Shown here: piece by piece, positions 43,203-54,969 of the stretch
Position numbering within the stretch: the first letter of the stretch is position 1
How the letters are laid out: each line of letters starts with the position of its first letter
DNA from: Odontesthes bonariensis
Lineage: Eukaryota; Chordata; Actinopteri; Atheriniformes; Atherinopsidae
Length of the DNA: 64,000 bases
Direction of reading: 5' to 3'
NCBI RefSeq assembly: GCF_027942865.1
Contig: NC_134510.1
Span: 30,894,163-30,958,162 of the forward strand
The notes under the pieces: generated by a model
Seen by the model: only the letters and a program-made list of their open reading frames with translations
Told to the model about the DNA's origin: nothing
Database searches by the model: none
Made by a program: the position numbers and the translations under genes

Positions 43203-45186
43203 ATGTACAGTTTCATGGGAGGGGGCCTATTTTGTGCCATCGTGGGGAACATCTTGTTGGTGGTGTCCACAGCCACAGACTACTGGATGCAGTACCGTCT
43301 GTCCGGCAGCTTTGCCCATCAGGGCCTGTGGAGATACTGCATGTCTGGTAAATGCTACATGCAGACTGACAGCATTGGTAAGTAGGGAAGTATAAAGTGG
43401 GTGAATGGGGAAAAAAATAAAATAAAGCTTAGGCTTGTGGAAATGTTGCCCTGCAGATTTAATCAACATTCAGAGTGTTGCACAGTTGCTGTGACCATCA
43501 TAGTTATCACAACCCACACCTGAAAGGCCACAAATAGCTGTAATAACCTTTATCTTATGATGGCACAGGTGAAAAAAATCAGGTGATCACAGACGATATT
43601 AATACAGATGAGCTTTGTGCCATCAATGTCTGTCACAAACTTGAAAACTTGTGTAAGATAGTTTCTGAGATATTTAAGTCTGGACCAGAAAAGTTAAACG
43701 TACATTTCTCTCGTTAAGCCACAGCTCGATTGACATGGAATGAAAACAGTATTGTACACAAGTTGTCCCTGTTAAAGAAAATTTAAAAAAATGTATACTA
43801 CATATTTGGAGTCTGAAGAAACAAAAGTATCGCTGTTAACTTTTCTCAAACCGCCTACCTAACTATTTCAAACATAACTTTAACACTTTGTCTCGGGTGC
43901 AGGCCTTCTGTGAGTTTCAGCGCTAAGAGCTGCTGCTGTCGCCAGATAACGGAAGTTGTTTCTATTATAGGAAGTTTCTCGTAAGTAAGACGTAAGTTAG
44001 AAAATGCATGAAAATCAAACAACATGCAAGAAGTCAAATGCCAGAAAATTGTTCCTAAATACTACTATTGCACTTCATTGCCTGTCTTAAGCAACATGAC
44101 CCTCATTAACAAATGGTGGTGTGAATCCAGCTATGCACTAGAAAAATTTGCAAGTTCTTGAAAGTCATTATAAAAATGGGAAATAGATTAAAAACCAGCA
44201 AGTTTTCAAACGTCATGGTATTTGAAAACTGAATAAAACTGCATATAAAAGGTTTGTAATTTGATTTCATTAGGTGTTTCTCTTTCCCTTGATTTCTCAT
44301 CCTTAGCCTATTGGAATGCCACTCGTGCTTTCATGATCCTGTCTGCCATGTCATGCTTTGCGGGCATCATTGCAGGAATCCTGTCTTTCGCTCATTTCTC
44401 TGCTTTTGAGAGGTTCAATCGCTCATTTGCAGCTGGAATCATGTTCTTTGTTTCAAGTGAGTAATGGATTTGCTAACTGATCAATACCAAATTCAATTAG
44501 CTTTCTACTCCACATTTGTCCTAAATGTATACTGTATGATCTGGTACTGGCGTAGTACCACTGTTGCCAGGGTAATATCCAAATGAAATGACCTCTTATT
44601 TTAAGGATGTGTATTTACCATGTTACTCACTCTCTACCAAACCAGCTCTCTTTGTTCTGCTTGCAATGGCCATTTACACTGGGGTAACGGTGAACTTCCT
44701 GGGCAAGCGTTTTGGTGACTGGCGTTTCTCTTGGTCCTACATACTAGGCTGGGTGGCACTGCTCATGACCTTCTTTGCAGGTTTGTACACAGCTTTCAGA
44801 AATTTAGAAGACAGACACAATATTCCAGATATAGAACAGCTTAGTCTTGGGAAAAAAAAATCATAGAGCAGGAACAAACTTTTGTCACTTGAACATTTAT
44901 TCATATATATTCTTGAAGTTTTTGCTGTTATGATGCTATGTTACAATCTCATCATTTGCACTTACAATATCACATGCACACAGTTAAAAAAGATAAAAGG
45001 AAAAAAAAAGGAACATTTAATGTGCAATAGTATGCTGTGGTGAAATTATCTTATTATTATGCTACATTAATTGTGGTAATGAACACTACACCTCTTTTCA
45101 GCTACTTTTGTTCTTGTTTTGCAGGTATATTTTACATGTGTGCCTACAGAATGCATGAGTGCAGAAGAGTGGCAGGCCCACGTTAA
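43203..45186 (+). CDS. lim2: Lens intrinsic membrane protein 2 (MP20), complete
   Basis: Four-pass PMP22/claudin-superfamily membrane protein of lens fibre cells. Exons 43203-43377, 44307-44456, 44646-44780 and 45125-45186 join to 173 aa, exactly the usual MP20 length. It begins MYSFMGGGLF. The first extracellular loop has the superfamily signature GLWRYC...KCY. Other near-identical stretches to mammalian LIM2 are TDSIAYWNATRAFMILSA and GDWRFSWSYILGW. It ends CAYRMHECRRVAGPR. An extra in-frame ATG lies directly upstream at 43200; I chose the second because it matches the family start. A pyrimidine-rich acceptor ending at 43164 implies an upstream non-coding exon, as in mammals. If intron 3 is retained, the frame stays open for 28 more codons. 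Confidence 0.97.
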
Positions 45187-45713
45187 AGGAAATGGGAAAT
45201 AACAAGTCAAAACTCAAAAGAATATAACACTTTCAAAACCAATCATTGTCCTGGAAATGATTAAAATTTGGAAATTTGCATATCTGCCAGACACGTCTAT
45301 TGTTTTTTTTTTCATGTACAAGGGGAGTCTCTAAAACTGTCCTTAGGAGTGAGTGTGAGCGTGTGTGTGGTTGTTTGTCTTGTTTGTCTCTGTGTGGCCC
45401 TGTGATGGACTGGCGGACTGTCCAGGGTGTACCCTGCCTCTCGCCCGATGACTGCTGGGATAGGCTCCAGTCCCCCCGCGACCTGACCGACGGATTGAGC
45501 GGGTATAGAAAATGGATGGATGTACAAGGAGAAGCAATAGTTTGGAGTCGGATACACAGTCCATCTGAAAAGTTGAAGATCACTCTTCGCAAGAAGGGGG
45601 ATATAATATATTTCAAAGGTGTTATTTGTAAAATGAACTTTTTTGTATGACAGTGTTTGACATTATGACAGTATTTAAGTACTCACATACATTATTGAAA
45701 GTCTGTTTTACTC
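45187..45713. other. Convergent intergenic gap between lim2 and the FFAR-like gene
   Basis: Contains the 3' ends of both genes and one dispersed repeat (listed separately at 45390-45525). The ORFs seen here on both strands come from that repeat. Confidence 0.6.
45390..45525 (+). repeat. Second LINE/SINE 3'-tail copy
   Basis: Contains GGACTGTCCAGGGTGTACCC, TCTCGCCCGATGACTGCTGG and GATAGGCTCCAGTC, ending in ATGGATGGATG. It is the same family as 39078-39185 but closer to the consensus I remember, so probably younger. Confidence 0.7.
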
Positions 45714-46628
45714 TTAGCTCGAGCTGGTGCCCTGCCCATGCTGCAGCTTTGCAGCATTAAGCCCATACTTCCTGAAAACTGATTTTTTGTTGTTGCATTG
45801 GAAGATGGAGGAGGAAAAGTAGAAAATTATGGGATCGATACAAGTGTTGAAGGTGCTAAGCAGCAAGGTGTAATACCTCCACTCTGGACTCTTGCCTTCG
45901 AAGTAACCCACTAAATGAGATAAGTTGTATGGCAGAACACAAATGAGGAACACAGCAAGAGTACCCAAGGCCATGCCAATAGCCTTCTTCTTCTGCATCT
46001 TGGATATCCTGGGTCGGCTGTACAGAATCACTATCAGGCGCAAGTAGCAGTAAATAGAAATCCCAAGAGGGAAAAGGCAGAGCACTAAGAAAAACTCCAA
46101 ACGCACTGGAAGGAGGACCTCCAACTGCTTCTCAGTGAAGTTTTCATAGCACACACTGGAGTTTGCGCTGGCCAGGAATGGGTGGTGCTGGATGATGAAA
46201 GTGATGCTGCAGTGCATTACTGAGATTAGCCAGATAACAGCACTTATAACAACTGGGTACACAGGTTTTTGCAGCTTATGATATGTTATGGGGAAGGCCA
46301 CTGCTATGTAGCGGACCACACTGACTGCCATCAGCAGCAAGGAGCTGGTGTAGATTGTGGTGAAAAAGGTGAAGGCGGTGATGGAGCACATGAAGTCTGG
46401 CAGGTTCCATTTCATTTCTGACGCTGCTTCATGCATCTTCAGAGGAAGGATAATCAAGAAGAGCAGGTCAGACACGATCAGATTGAGTAGCAGTATGTCT
46501 GTTGGAAGAGGCTTGCAGTGGATCTTGACACAAAAACCATATAGTGCCAGGAGGTTGGAAGGAAAGCCAATCAGGAATGAAACGATGTAACCTGAGAGCA
46601 GAACCTCATTTTTCACAACTGACTCCAT
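45714..46628 (-). CDS. Free fatty acid receptor 2/3-like GPCR, complete
   Basis: Seven-transmembrane class A receptor of the FFAR1-3 group; FFAR2 and FFAR3 sense short-chain fatty acids. Intronless coding region of 304 aa starting MESVVKNEVL. The longer upstream in-frame ATG is rejected because a splice acceptor (ttgctttag) lies between it and this start, so a 5' non-coding exon exists. Residues aligning with the carboxylate-binding set of FFAR2 are present: Arg176 in LLPVRLE, His238 in YNLSHLVGY, Arg251 in SPEWRYY. TM7 reads IDPIIFYFSSS. The TM3 box is Val105-Arg-Tyr rather than the usual E/D-R-Y. Two C-terminal Ser-rich residues may be phosphorylated. Human FFAR genes lie beside CD22; here the next genes are siglec-like. 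Paralogue identity (2 versus 3) cannot be settled from sequence alone. Confidence 0.9.
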   Translation of the reverse strand: MESVVKNEVLLSGYIVSFLIGFPSNLLALYGFCVKIHCKPLPTDILLLNLIVSDLLFLIILPLKMHEAASEMKWNLPDFMCSITAFTFFTTIYTSSLLLMAVSVVRYIAVAFPITYHKLQKPVYPVVISAVIWLISVMHCSITFIIQHHPFLASANSSVCYENFTEKQLEVLLPVRLEFFLVLCLFPLGISIYCYLRLIVILYSRPRISKMQKKKAIGMALGTLAVFLICVLPYNLSHLVGYFEGKSPEWRYYTLLLSTFNTCIDPIIFYFSSSIFQCNNKKSVFRKYGLNAAKLQHGQGTSSS

Positions 46629-47405
46629 TACTGACCTAAAGCAACAGAAAAAAATAAACATCAATCAAAATGTGTGCCATAGAGACAATAAAATGACCTC
46701 AATTATTAAACCAACAAAGAGCCACAACTGGAGACTGCCATTTGTTTTCAAAGAAGTCAAATTAACATCTTTGAGTTTTGATCAGCACTACTCTAAATAA
46801 TCTTAAAACTTCATCATGTTTTGTCATCCCATTTCTATTTTACTTGAGAATGATTAAAGTGAGGAATGCATATGAATTTTTATAACTCCTATTAAGTAAA
46901 TATCTACATTTGTTTTATAAGATTAAATGATTTACTCACCTATAAGTAAAGTTTAAAATTGTTGAGACTTAAAATGAAACACCCAAACTCTGTCTGGTCT
47001 CATCAGACATTCACTTCATGTCTGAGGAGTTCAAAGATTAGCTGATATAAAACCATTGAAGCCGGAAACAGCAGGTCGCACTCTAACCTTGTGACACAGT
47101 TTTATTTAACCCATACTGTGCAATAAGCAGACTCAGTCTGGTTAATATTAACTAAAATGCAAAATACATCTTGACTTCCGTGGAAACATTCTGGGATCAT
47201 GGTTATTTGGATTTTGTCTGGGCATAAGCAGCATTTTTTATAAGTTTTATAAGTTATACCTATGTATTTTTAAAATCTTAATTATTTATTAATTTTTACA
47301 AATACATTCAGTTCAGAAAACTCCTGTCTGGGCTTAAGTCCACAGTGACATGCAAACAGACATTGTGATTCAACAGCAGGGTGAACAATAGTTGTAACTG
47401 TAGCC

Positions 47406-47972
47406 TTAAAGGTAGGGTAGGAGATCCTGGATTTTGAGTCCAGCGAAGCTGCATTTTGAAAATACACAGGTAGAAAGTCCCAACCCTTTTCTTCACTTTC
47501 CCCCCGAAGGCACGCCTCTAGAGTACATGAACGCGCACGAGCACGAAGGTGCACGAGCGCTGTTCTGACAGCAAGCATCGATCGTTGCCGTATTTAGTAT
47601 TTAGTATTTAGTTTATGCTAACTATACGTTTAATAATGCTAGGTGCTAGCCAAGCTGGCTCTAGTTTAGCTTCCTGCCAAGCTTCTGGACGTTCACGGAC
47701 TGACACGGAGCAGGGTACGCGCACAGGGAGAAGGAGGGGGAGGGAGGAGCAGATTGCAGTTTGATAGACGGCATCAGTATCCAATCATTGTGAATGGTCC
47801 GTTCACAATGATTGGATACTGTTTTTCCTAGATTGTACGTTCCAGAGGCCACTAAAACTTTTCATATTTGTGTCAAAACTTTTAATTAATTGGTTGCAAT
47901 GGGGGTGTGAAGAGTATTTCAAGCAATATGTAAAAAAATGTTCCAGAAAAAGATCCCCTACCCCGCCTTTAA
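47406..47972. mobile_element. TTAA-flanked MITE containing a perfect 20-bp hairpin
   Basis: 567 bp. The ends are TTAAAGGTAGGGTAGGAGAT and its imperfect reverse complement (18 of 21 bases match across 47406-47426 and 47952-47972). No transposase ORF. CpG content is higher than in flanking DNA, and there is a short tandem run of TATTTAG units at about 47590-47610. An internal perfect stem-loop lies at 47775-47821. Confidence 0.75.
47775..47821. repeat. Perfect 20-bp inverted repeat with 7-base loop
   Basis: Left arm CAGTATCCAATCATTGTGAA (47775-47794), loop 47795-47801, right arm its exact complement (47802-47821). It lies inside the MITE 47406-47972. Confidence 0.9.
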
Positions 47973-48532
47973 GCCTACAGATCTATTCATGGTTGTGTGC
48001 ATCGAGCTGCAAATTATACTTTGATTATCAGTCAACACTGCAACAGGAAATAAACATAGCCCTATATGTGTTTAGACGTTGCTGCGTCCTTTTACACAAC
48101 TATATACTGAAGTCTGAATACCTCTGAAAGTAACTGTGGATGAGTCTGACAAAACTGTAACTAAACTGAAAGCACATAACAGAGCAATACTGTATATTTT
48201 GGAGATGGAAATTATATGAAACCCACTGTGTGATATTTGCAGTGGGTGTTTTCTAATCAGTAACAAGATAGTCATTCATGATGCAATGCACATCCTGTGG
48301 AAAGTCAAATGTCACGTATTAAAACTTTTGATTGACTGAGCAATAAAAGAAGTTTAAAACTATGCTTAATAAGAAAACACAATAAATCCAAAACAACAGA
48401 CGCATTTATATATTAAATGTTTGATCTGAGAATTAGAGCCAGACAATAAATCCATTGATCCATCTAGACATTATTCACTTGACCTCTGCCAGCAGCTGTA
48501 TTCCACCATCCTTGAATTGGTGTTGAATTGTT

Positions 48533-51500
48533 TCAGTGCTGCTGAAGCCCCGCTGATCTCCGCATATCTTCCACAAAATCATTGTCATAAACACTGGAAA
48601 GTCTGTCCTCCTCGGGGTTTCTCTCAGGTCTGTGTAGTTTTGGCTGTGAGTCTTCATCTTGTGTTCTAATTGCAAGAGAATATCAGTATAATGATGTCAA
48701 AAACTCTTATTGTCCTGAGACTAAAACTCAAGGTAAGGCTAAAACTCACCTTCTGGGAGGGACATATCTTTGGAGTTCGACATGGGCTGCACATTGTTGT
48801 GACCTTAAAGAAAGAAAGAAAAGTATGTTTAAATTCAACAAATCTTTACCAAATATTAGTCAAATGTTCAACGAGATGTCTCAGTTCCATATTTTTCCAC
48901 ACAACCTTGACTATCTTTACATAAACACAATCCATGACATGAAACAAATAATACAAACCTGTTTCTGGAATATTTTCTGTGAATAAATGGTGCACATCCC
49001 AACAGCAAAACACTTCCCAGGAGCATTAGGCATATTAGCCAAATGAACGAAGAAGCTGGAAAAAAAGCTTTATCAGTAAATATGAAATGCACAAAAAATA
49101 TTAATCATGCTGTGCTCAACCTGTGTTTAACATACACATCTTTGACGAGTTGTCTGTCAGGCAAAGTGTGGAACAGCTGTATATCTGTTTGGTGTCACTG
49201 CCAACCCGATTCCACGCTGTGCATGATACATTAGTCAGGATGTTTAGGGCCAAATGTATTTCTCCAGATGCTACATTTTTCCTTATAAAGGATATGGAGG
49301 GGAATAAGGATGGGAGAGTGTCATTTCCATCAATAATCCAGGTAATAGAGGCATTAGGAAAGGCCTCAGCAAGGCAGAGACACTTGATAACATTTCCCTT
49401 CTGGCTGCAGGAGGATTCAGGTTGGATTAAAGGGGCATCTAGAAAGAGGGGATTAAAAAATATAGCTATTTAATACATAATAAAACCTCTTTGGTTTAGT
49501 GTTTTCAAATGTCAAACACTGTCATCAAACTAAAGATATAAATGCCACATAATATCCCTAAACTGAATCCTTGCTGAATTAAATGTGATGCAGATAGTGG
49601 AAAAGCTTGGGCTGAGATGACTGCAGTGATCAAGATTTATCAGGTTTCATAACAAATGAGTCTTTAACAAGGTTTGCACCCCTCCACCAATTACACAAGC
49701 AAATGTTAATTTCAGTGACAATAAAGACAACACAAGACATTGAAAGCTTACAGAGTCACATTTAAGAAACTGTGATTTGGGACAAAATCTTACAAATGCG
49801 AAGACTGTATATCATTTATTTTGCTGTTAGCAAGCTAGTGGGCATCTGCCATTGCCCTGGTAAACATCAACTTTTGATTGATTCATAAGGATGCATTAAT
49901 ATGAATATTAATAGGTCTTTGAAAAAGTTCTGCCACCTTTGGGGGCTGTTTTCGCAAATGGTGCAAATTTGTATAGCACAGAAATGAAAAAAAAAGATCT
50001 TTTACATTGAACATCCAGATCCACCCAGTTGGACTGCCCCGCTCCAACGTCATTGTGAGCCATGCAGGACAGAGAAGTATCTCGTGTGATGTTGTGGAAT
50101 GATGTTATTTTCTCAGTTGAATTTATTTGACTGTTCTTGCCCATCTGTCGTCTGATCCACGAGTATGTGTGTGGGTCAGGGTTACTGTCAGTAGCACACT
50201 CTGTAGTGACGCTGTCACCCTCCATCACCGCTTCTTTTTCCGGGATCAGCGTCACAGAGGCAGGTTTATCTGCGGAGCCAGGAAATCATTCTAAGATCAT
50301 AAAGCTCTCTGATATGAGCTGATGAGTAAATGCTCTTCTGTCATGTTCTGTATTCTGAACAGGCAAAATTGCTTTTACTTACAGAAAACATTGAGGGTTA
50401 TTTGTTGACTTTCTGTGGTTAAGGTTTTGAACAGTGCAGAACATTTAATTTTACTGTTATGCACTTGGCGTGTTACTATTCCATGCAGCGACACTCCGTG
50501 TAGCCATCGTCCCTGTGCTTCTGTGTTGAAACCTGTTAAAGTGGAGTTTTCCAGAACTGGACTCCTAGTCCACGTAAGTAAAGGAGGTGACACGGGACAG
50601 GAGTGTTTTATGCTGCAGTTGGCTTCAAAAATCCCCCCTTCCACGAGTTGCCTCTGAACAGAGATGATAGGAGTTCTTCTCTCTAGAAGTGAAAAAAAAG
50701 TGACAATAGAAGAAATAAAGATGGATAAAAACATTTGGGGAATCACCTGTTTATCCTTCAAACTCATTTAGGTGCTACATTATTGTAGCACCTAAATATC
50801 TAGAAAGCCTCAGACTTAATGTAACTCCCTAAATTGGATTTTAAGTTTATAAATATTTACCTACCGACAATGATAGTAATGGTTTGTTCATGGAATTTCT
50901 GTGTCCTTTTAGAATCTGGGTTGATCCACACATAAACTTTCAGGTTGTTGTCAGCTGGCTTCACATTGTCAATCTTCAGACTGCAGTTTCCCTCTGCAGA
51001 TTTACCCACCACTGAGGTACGTCCTCTGAACTGGGCTTCCACGCTATTAAGTTGATGTCCATCGTACACGACAGGATAATTTGTATTATGGTACTTGTAC
51101 CAGATGACTCGAGAATGAGGTTGTGTCTGACATGGCACCACAATACAGCTTCCTTCCGCTGCAGTAATTGTTGTGGGTACACTGATGCTCCAGCTTCTCA
51201 GCTGCTGGAGAGCTTGGATGAAAGAGGAAAAGGAAGGAAGGATGTGTTATAGAAGACAGCGAATAAGAGTTGTGGTTGTACGGTTTTAAAATGCTGATTG
51301 TGGTGATGAAAAAGAAAATCAAATCTGACACACATCGAGAAACTATGATGCACAAAGAGATGTTACTTTGAGCAATAAACAACAAAAAGCCTTTTCTGTA
51401 ACATTTACAGCCGTTCCCCAGACCAAAATTAAAGAAAAAACTAAGAATTTGTCAGAAACAAACTTTGACATGATACCAGAGCTGTTTTATCAGTAGTATA

Positions 51501-51859
51501 TAAAAAGGATGATGCATTAGCCACTGTCTTACATGCAGATATTCCAATTGTGTTAAATAATTACATATATAAAAATAAGCTGTACAATACTGTACAGTAA
51601 TGCTAAATAATTTGTTTATAATTATTCATATATTACTAAATATTCAAACATTAGGAATAACAAATAGTGTTAGAGTTTGCTCTAATCTCTTCTTTGAATA
51701 GAAGAATGTTGTCCTGATGCTTGCTTTTGTCATTTAAAAGCCCAATCAAAATGTTGGTTTGTTATCTTTTGCATCCACAGTTAAAATTTTAATCAGACAC
51801 AAAAGTTTAATATTACCAGTAAAGAAGCTTAGCAGTCGAAGCAGATGAGCAGCTTCCAT
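48533..51859 (-). CDS. Siglec-family (CD22/MAG-like) Ig receptor, 518 aa, without sialic-acid arginine
   Basis: Type I membrane protein. Exons 51859-51817 (signal peptide MEAAHLLRLLSFFT), 51212-50865 (V-set), 50682-50383, 50269-50006 and 49438-49121 (three C2-set domains), 49055-48959 (TM), 48803-48750 and 48665-48533 (tail). All junction phases agree and the frame closes at the stop. The V domain has GSCIVVPC, the siglec-type paired cysteines, and WYKY. At the F strand where siglecs carry the sialic-acid-binding Arg, it reads NLKVYVWINP, with no Arg. C2 domains 1 and 2 end in QQITLNVF and WVDLDVQ, domain 3 in a longer Cys-containing segment. The tail has no canonical ITIM; its tyrosines are in LQRYVPP and SVYDNDF (a YxN Grb2-type site). 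Exon 7 (54 nt) can be skipped without changing frame. A 5' non-coding exon is likely near 52220. The orthologue is uncertain: CD22, MAG and SIGLEC families all fit. Confidence 0.85.
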
Positions 51860-54800
51860 GAGGGTTGTTGCCTCACCATTCAGAAAATCACCACTGAATT
51901 CCTGAAAAACAACAGCTCAGGAAATATTTCTGCCACTAGATCATAACGATTTTGGATCATGTAATTTCTTCATAAATTTAATGTTATACACACTGGCACA
52001 GGAAAGTTGAATATGTTTAACGACATGTTCAGAAAGTTGCTACCTTGCTCCTAATCCTGTAGAGAAGTCTTTTTTATCTTACACTGCAAGACCTCACATA
52101 TTTACTAGCACTGGTTTTCAATAAAGGTTTTCATCATTTTTTTAAATTAAAACTCACTATTTGTACCATAATCCCATTATTTGTCGGAAAGTGTGTATAA
52201 TGTTTGTAGAAGAGAGCTTACCAGCCAGATGAGCTGCTGCATGAATGTGTCTGTGATGCACAACTGGTCTATTATTTCGTTCAAGTCAACCCTTTAACCA
52301 CGAGCTAATCCCCTGTACACCCCCTCTGCTCTATTCAGTCTCAAACAGGAAACTTGCTGAACCCATTTAAAGCAGTCAGTCTGAATGATGAGAAAGTTTC
52401 AAAGAAAGACTGTTACATTTATAGTTTCCAAAACAGTCCACCTTTTGGTACATAATGTGTTCTAAGCTGTGGCAAGAGTAAGACGCGTATATACAGAGAT
52501 ACATAGTTAATTATAGAAAGGTGCTTTCAGAAATAATGATAAATACTTTCTCTTTGATACATCAAACCAAGATGCACCAGGTTGCTGGTGGTGCCCCTCT
52601 TCTACTAATCGAAGACTGTTAGGGCTCATGTCCAAATACTGCTTTTTTTTATTCCCTTTTTTTTAATTTTGCATTTTCTACTTTTATTCAGTGTCAGTGT
52701 CCAAAGAAGTTTATTTGTCTGTAACTTAATTTCATCTGAGGTGCTGCTCACTTCTCTTTCAATAAGAGTTATCTGCTCTTCTCCTTTAGACTGAACATTT
52801 GACTTTTTCCATAATGGGTATTTAAACCAGGTATCTCTATAATTACTCTCAAATAGCCTGATTGACACCTTTACTTACCTTGACTCTCATTATTCTAAAA
52901 TTAAATCTTATGTTCAAAAAAACTGTATTATGAGAATAGAATAAAGACTTAATTAAGTAATTAATTAATAATAATGTAGTGTAAAGTGTTTTCATGCCTC
53001 TCACCAGAGACAGAATGCTGCAAGAAATAAGATTGTTGTTGAAAGAACAAAACCATGCAGCTTAAATTAACATTAAGTGTAAAACAACTAATTAGAAAAA
53101 GCTTTACTACTAATTTTGTAAAAATACATTTAAATATATATAAATATATAAAATGATCATACAAAAAACTTTCTTTCATGTTGTGTTTATCTTCTTACAT
53201 AATTAATCAATACAGTTTTAACAAAAATAACAATAAGAATAATGAATTAAGATATTTGACTCAAGCAGTGGGCATAAAACACAGAGAGAACAAGGCAAAT
53301 AATAAAGCATTTAGAATAATGATATCATTTTACAATGATGATGAAAACTGATAATTAATTCTAAAATAAAACTATTTACGATGAGATAACCAAGATAATT
53401 CAGACATGAAAATTAAAACCAAAACAAAACAAGGATTAAACAGCATTTTTATCCCAAAACCAATTCCAGTTAATAATTACACCAGTGTTGCTTTCACTTA
53501 GGCCACCAACTAAACATTTTCAGTGGCCTGTCACATCCACTTCACATGGCAACAGCACTCCCTTACAGTTACAGCCACCCAAAGCAAGACATCAGTCGGC
53601 AAATAAAAACTTCTTAGGACGTGTTCAAAGACCTCAAAGACAGGCGTTTCCTTGGCTTCCAAAAATCCCAGATACCATTCTGGAAGCCCCAGATTTTCTT
53701 TGTCCACACCCCAACTGGCTCTTTTGGTATATGAACAGGGAATATGAAATGAAATATATATGAAATATATGAAAACACATTATCAAACAGTTGGTCATGG
53801 CATTTCGGTTGATTGGTGTGGTGCAAAAATAGAGAACCCATAATTTAAAACACTATTAGTGATTGCACATTTTTACAGTTGGACCATGCTTAACACAAAA
53901 CCTTTGCATTGGATTGTCTCAAGCTCTATGTGGGATTCAGTGTCTGAGTCTCCCATAGGTTCAGGAAGGTAAATGTCCACTGTTACAGATGGTAGTAATT
54001 AAAGGGATAGTTTGCCTCTTTTGACATGAAGCTGTATGACATCCCATATTAGCAATATCATTTATGAACATTGACTTACCCCCCGCTGCGTCCTGTGAGC
54101 GGAGTTCCAGCTGAGTTTTGGCGTCCACGAAGGTAGTCCGGCTAGTTGGCTGGGGCTAGAAAAATAAAGCGTTTTGCTTCTCAAAAAAATATGCGTTCAA
54201 AAGAATAATACATTTGCATCACAAAATCGTTTTGCATGAAAAAGTCAGACCTCACTTCGCTTGGTGCTATTTTTGCCTCCCTTGATATCAATGCGTCCAG
54301 CCACCTAGTGATAGCTGCACCTGTTACGGTGTTTGCTGCTCGGAAGCAGGGGACTACTTGGTCTGCTCTTCGGTGTGCACAGTTTACATTGGACGCATTG
54401 ATATCAAGGGAGGGAAAAATAGCGCCAAGCGATGTGAGGTCTGACTTTTTCCTGCACAACGATTTTGTGATGCAAATGTATTACTCTTTTGAACGCATAT
54501 TGTTTGGAGAAGCAAGACGCTTTATTTTTCAAGCCCCAGCCAACTAGCCGACTACCTTCGTGGACGCCAAAACTCGCCTGGAACTCCGCTCACAGGACGC
54601 AGCGGGGGGTAAGTCAATGTTCATAAATGATATTGCTAATATGGGATGTCATACAGCTTCATGTCAAAAGAGGCGAACTATCCCTTTAAGCTATTAAGTA
54701 CTCTTAAGTTCTCTTATTTGCGTAATACTGAGAGATTTTTGCACCGCTGAACTGTTGGAATCATTCAGCAAGCGGGAGACTGAATCAGACTACTGTAGGG

Positions 54801-54969
54801 ACCACTCAGAGTGGCAGCTGTAACAGAGCTGAATTACTACTTCTGATAACAAATAAAAAAAAGAAACATGACCTATTAAAAGAAGGGATGTTATTCTGCT
54901 TAGATTATTCTTTCAATTTACAATTTGCTGTTTTGACAAAACATCAGAAACATTTATTTCTGTACAGTC
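51860..54969. other. Region between the two siglec-like genes
   Basis: Contains the likely 5'UTR exon of the first siglec gene (donor near 52220), about 1.5 kb of very AT-rich DNA, and a 691-bp foldback element (53999-54689). A minus-strand ORF at 52626-52868 with WFKYPLWKK could be a worn Ig exon, but I cannot support it. Confidence 0.45.
53999..54689. mobile_element. 691-bp near-perfect foldback element flanked by TTAA
   Basis: The left arm 53999-54299 begins TTAAAGGGATAGTTTGCC. The right arm 54390-54689 is its near-identical reverse complement and ends GGCGAACTATCCCTTTAA. The arms are about 300 bp each with few mismatches, around a loop of about 90 bases. The open frames of 92 and 103 codons in both orientations are mirror images created by the palindrome. 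No transposase. Confidence 0.9.

Larger units (their letters stand above)
46636..48532. other. Intergenic DNA upstream of the FFAR-like gene
   Basis: Holds FFAR-like 5' non-coding sequence at its left, a TTAA-flanked MITE (47406-47972), and the 3'UTR of the neighbouring siglec-like gene on the right. No other coding sequence recognised. Confidence 0.5.

Noticed and set aside
45233-45650. ORFs of 73-127 codons on both strands
   Set aside because: Created by the LINE/SINE-tail repeat at 45390-45525, not by a gene.
46629-46664. Upstream Met extending the FFAR-like protein by 12 residues
   Set aside because: A splice acceptor lies between it and MESVV, and the extension lies in intron.
47282-47578. 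98-codon minus-strand ORF with Arg-rich start
   Set aside because: Mostly inside the TTAA-flanked MITE.
48475-48675. Alternative frame of the last siglec exon
   Set aside because: Phases of the TM exon and exon 7 force the frame that gives SVYDNDF and ends at 48533.
54181-54547. Two ORFs of 92 and 103 codons on opposite strands
   Set aside because: They are mirror-image translations of the foldback element arms.
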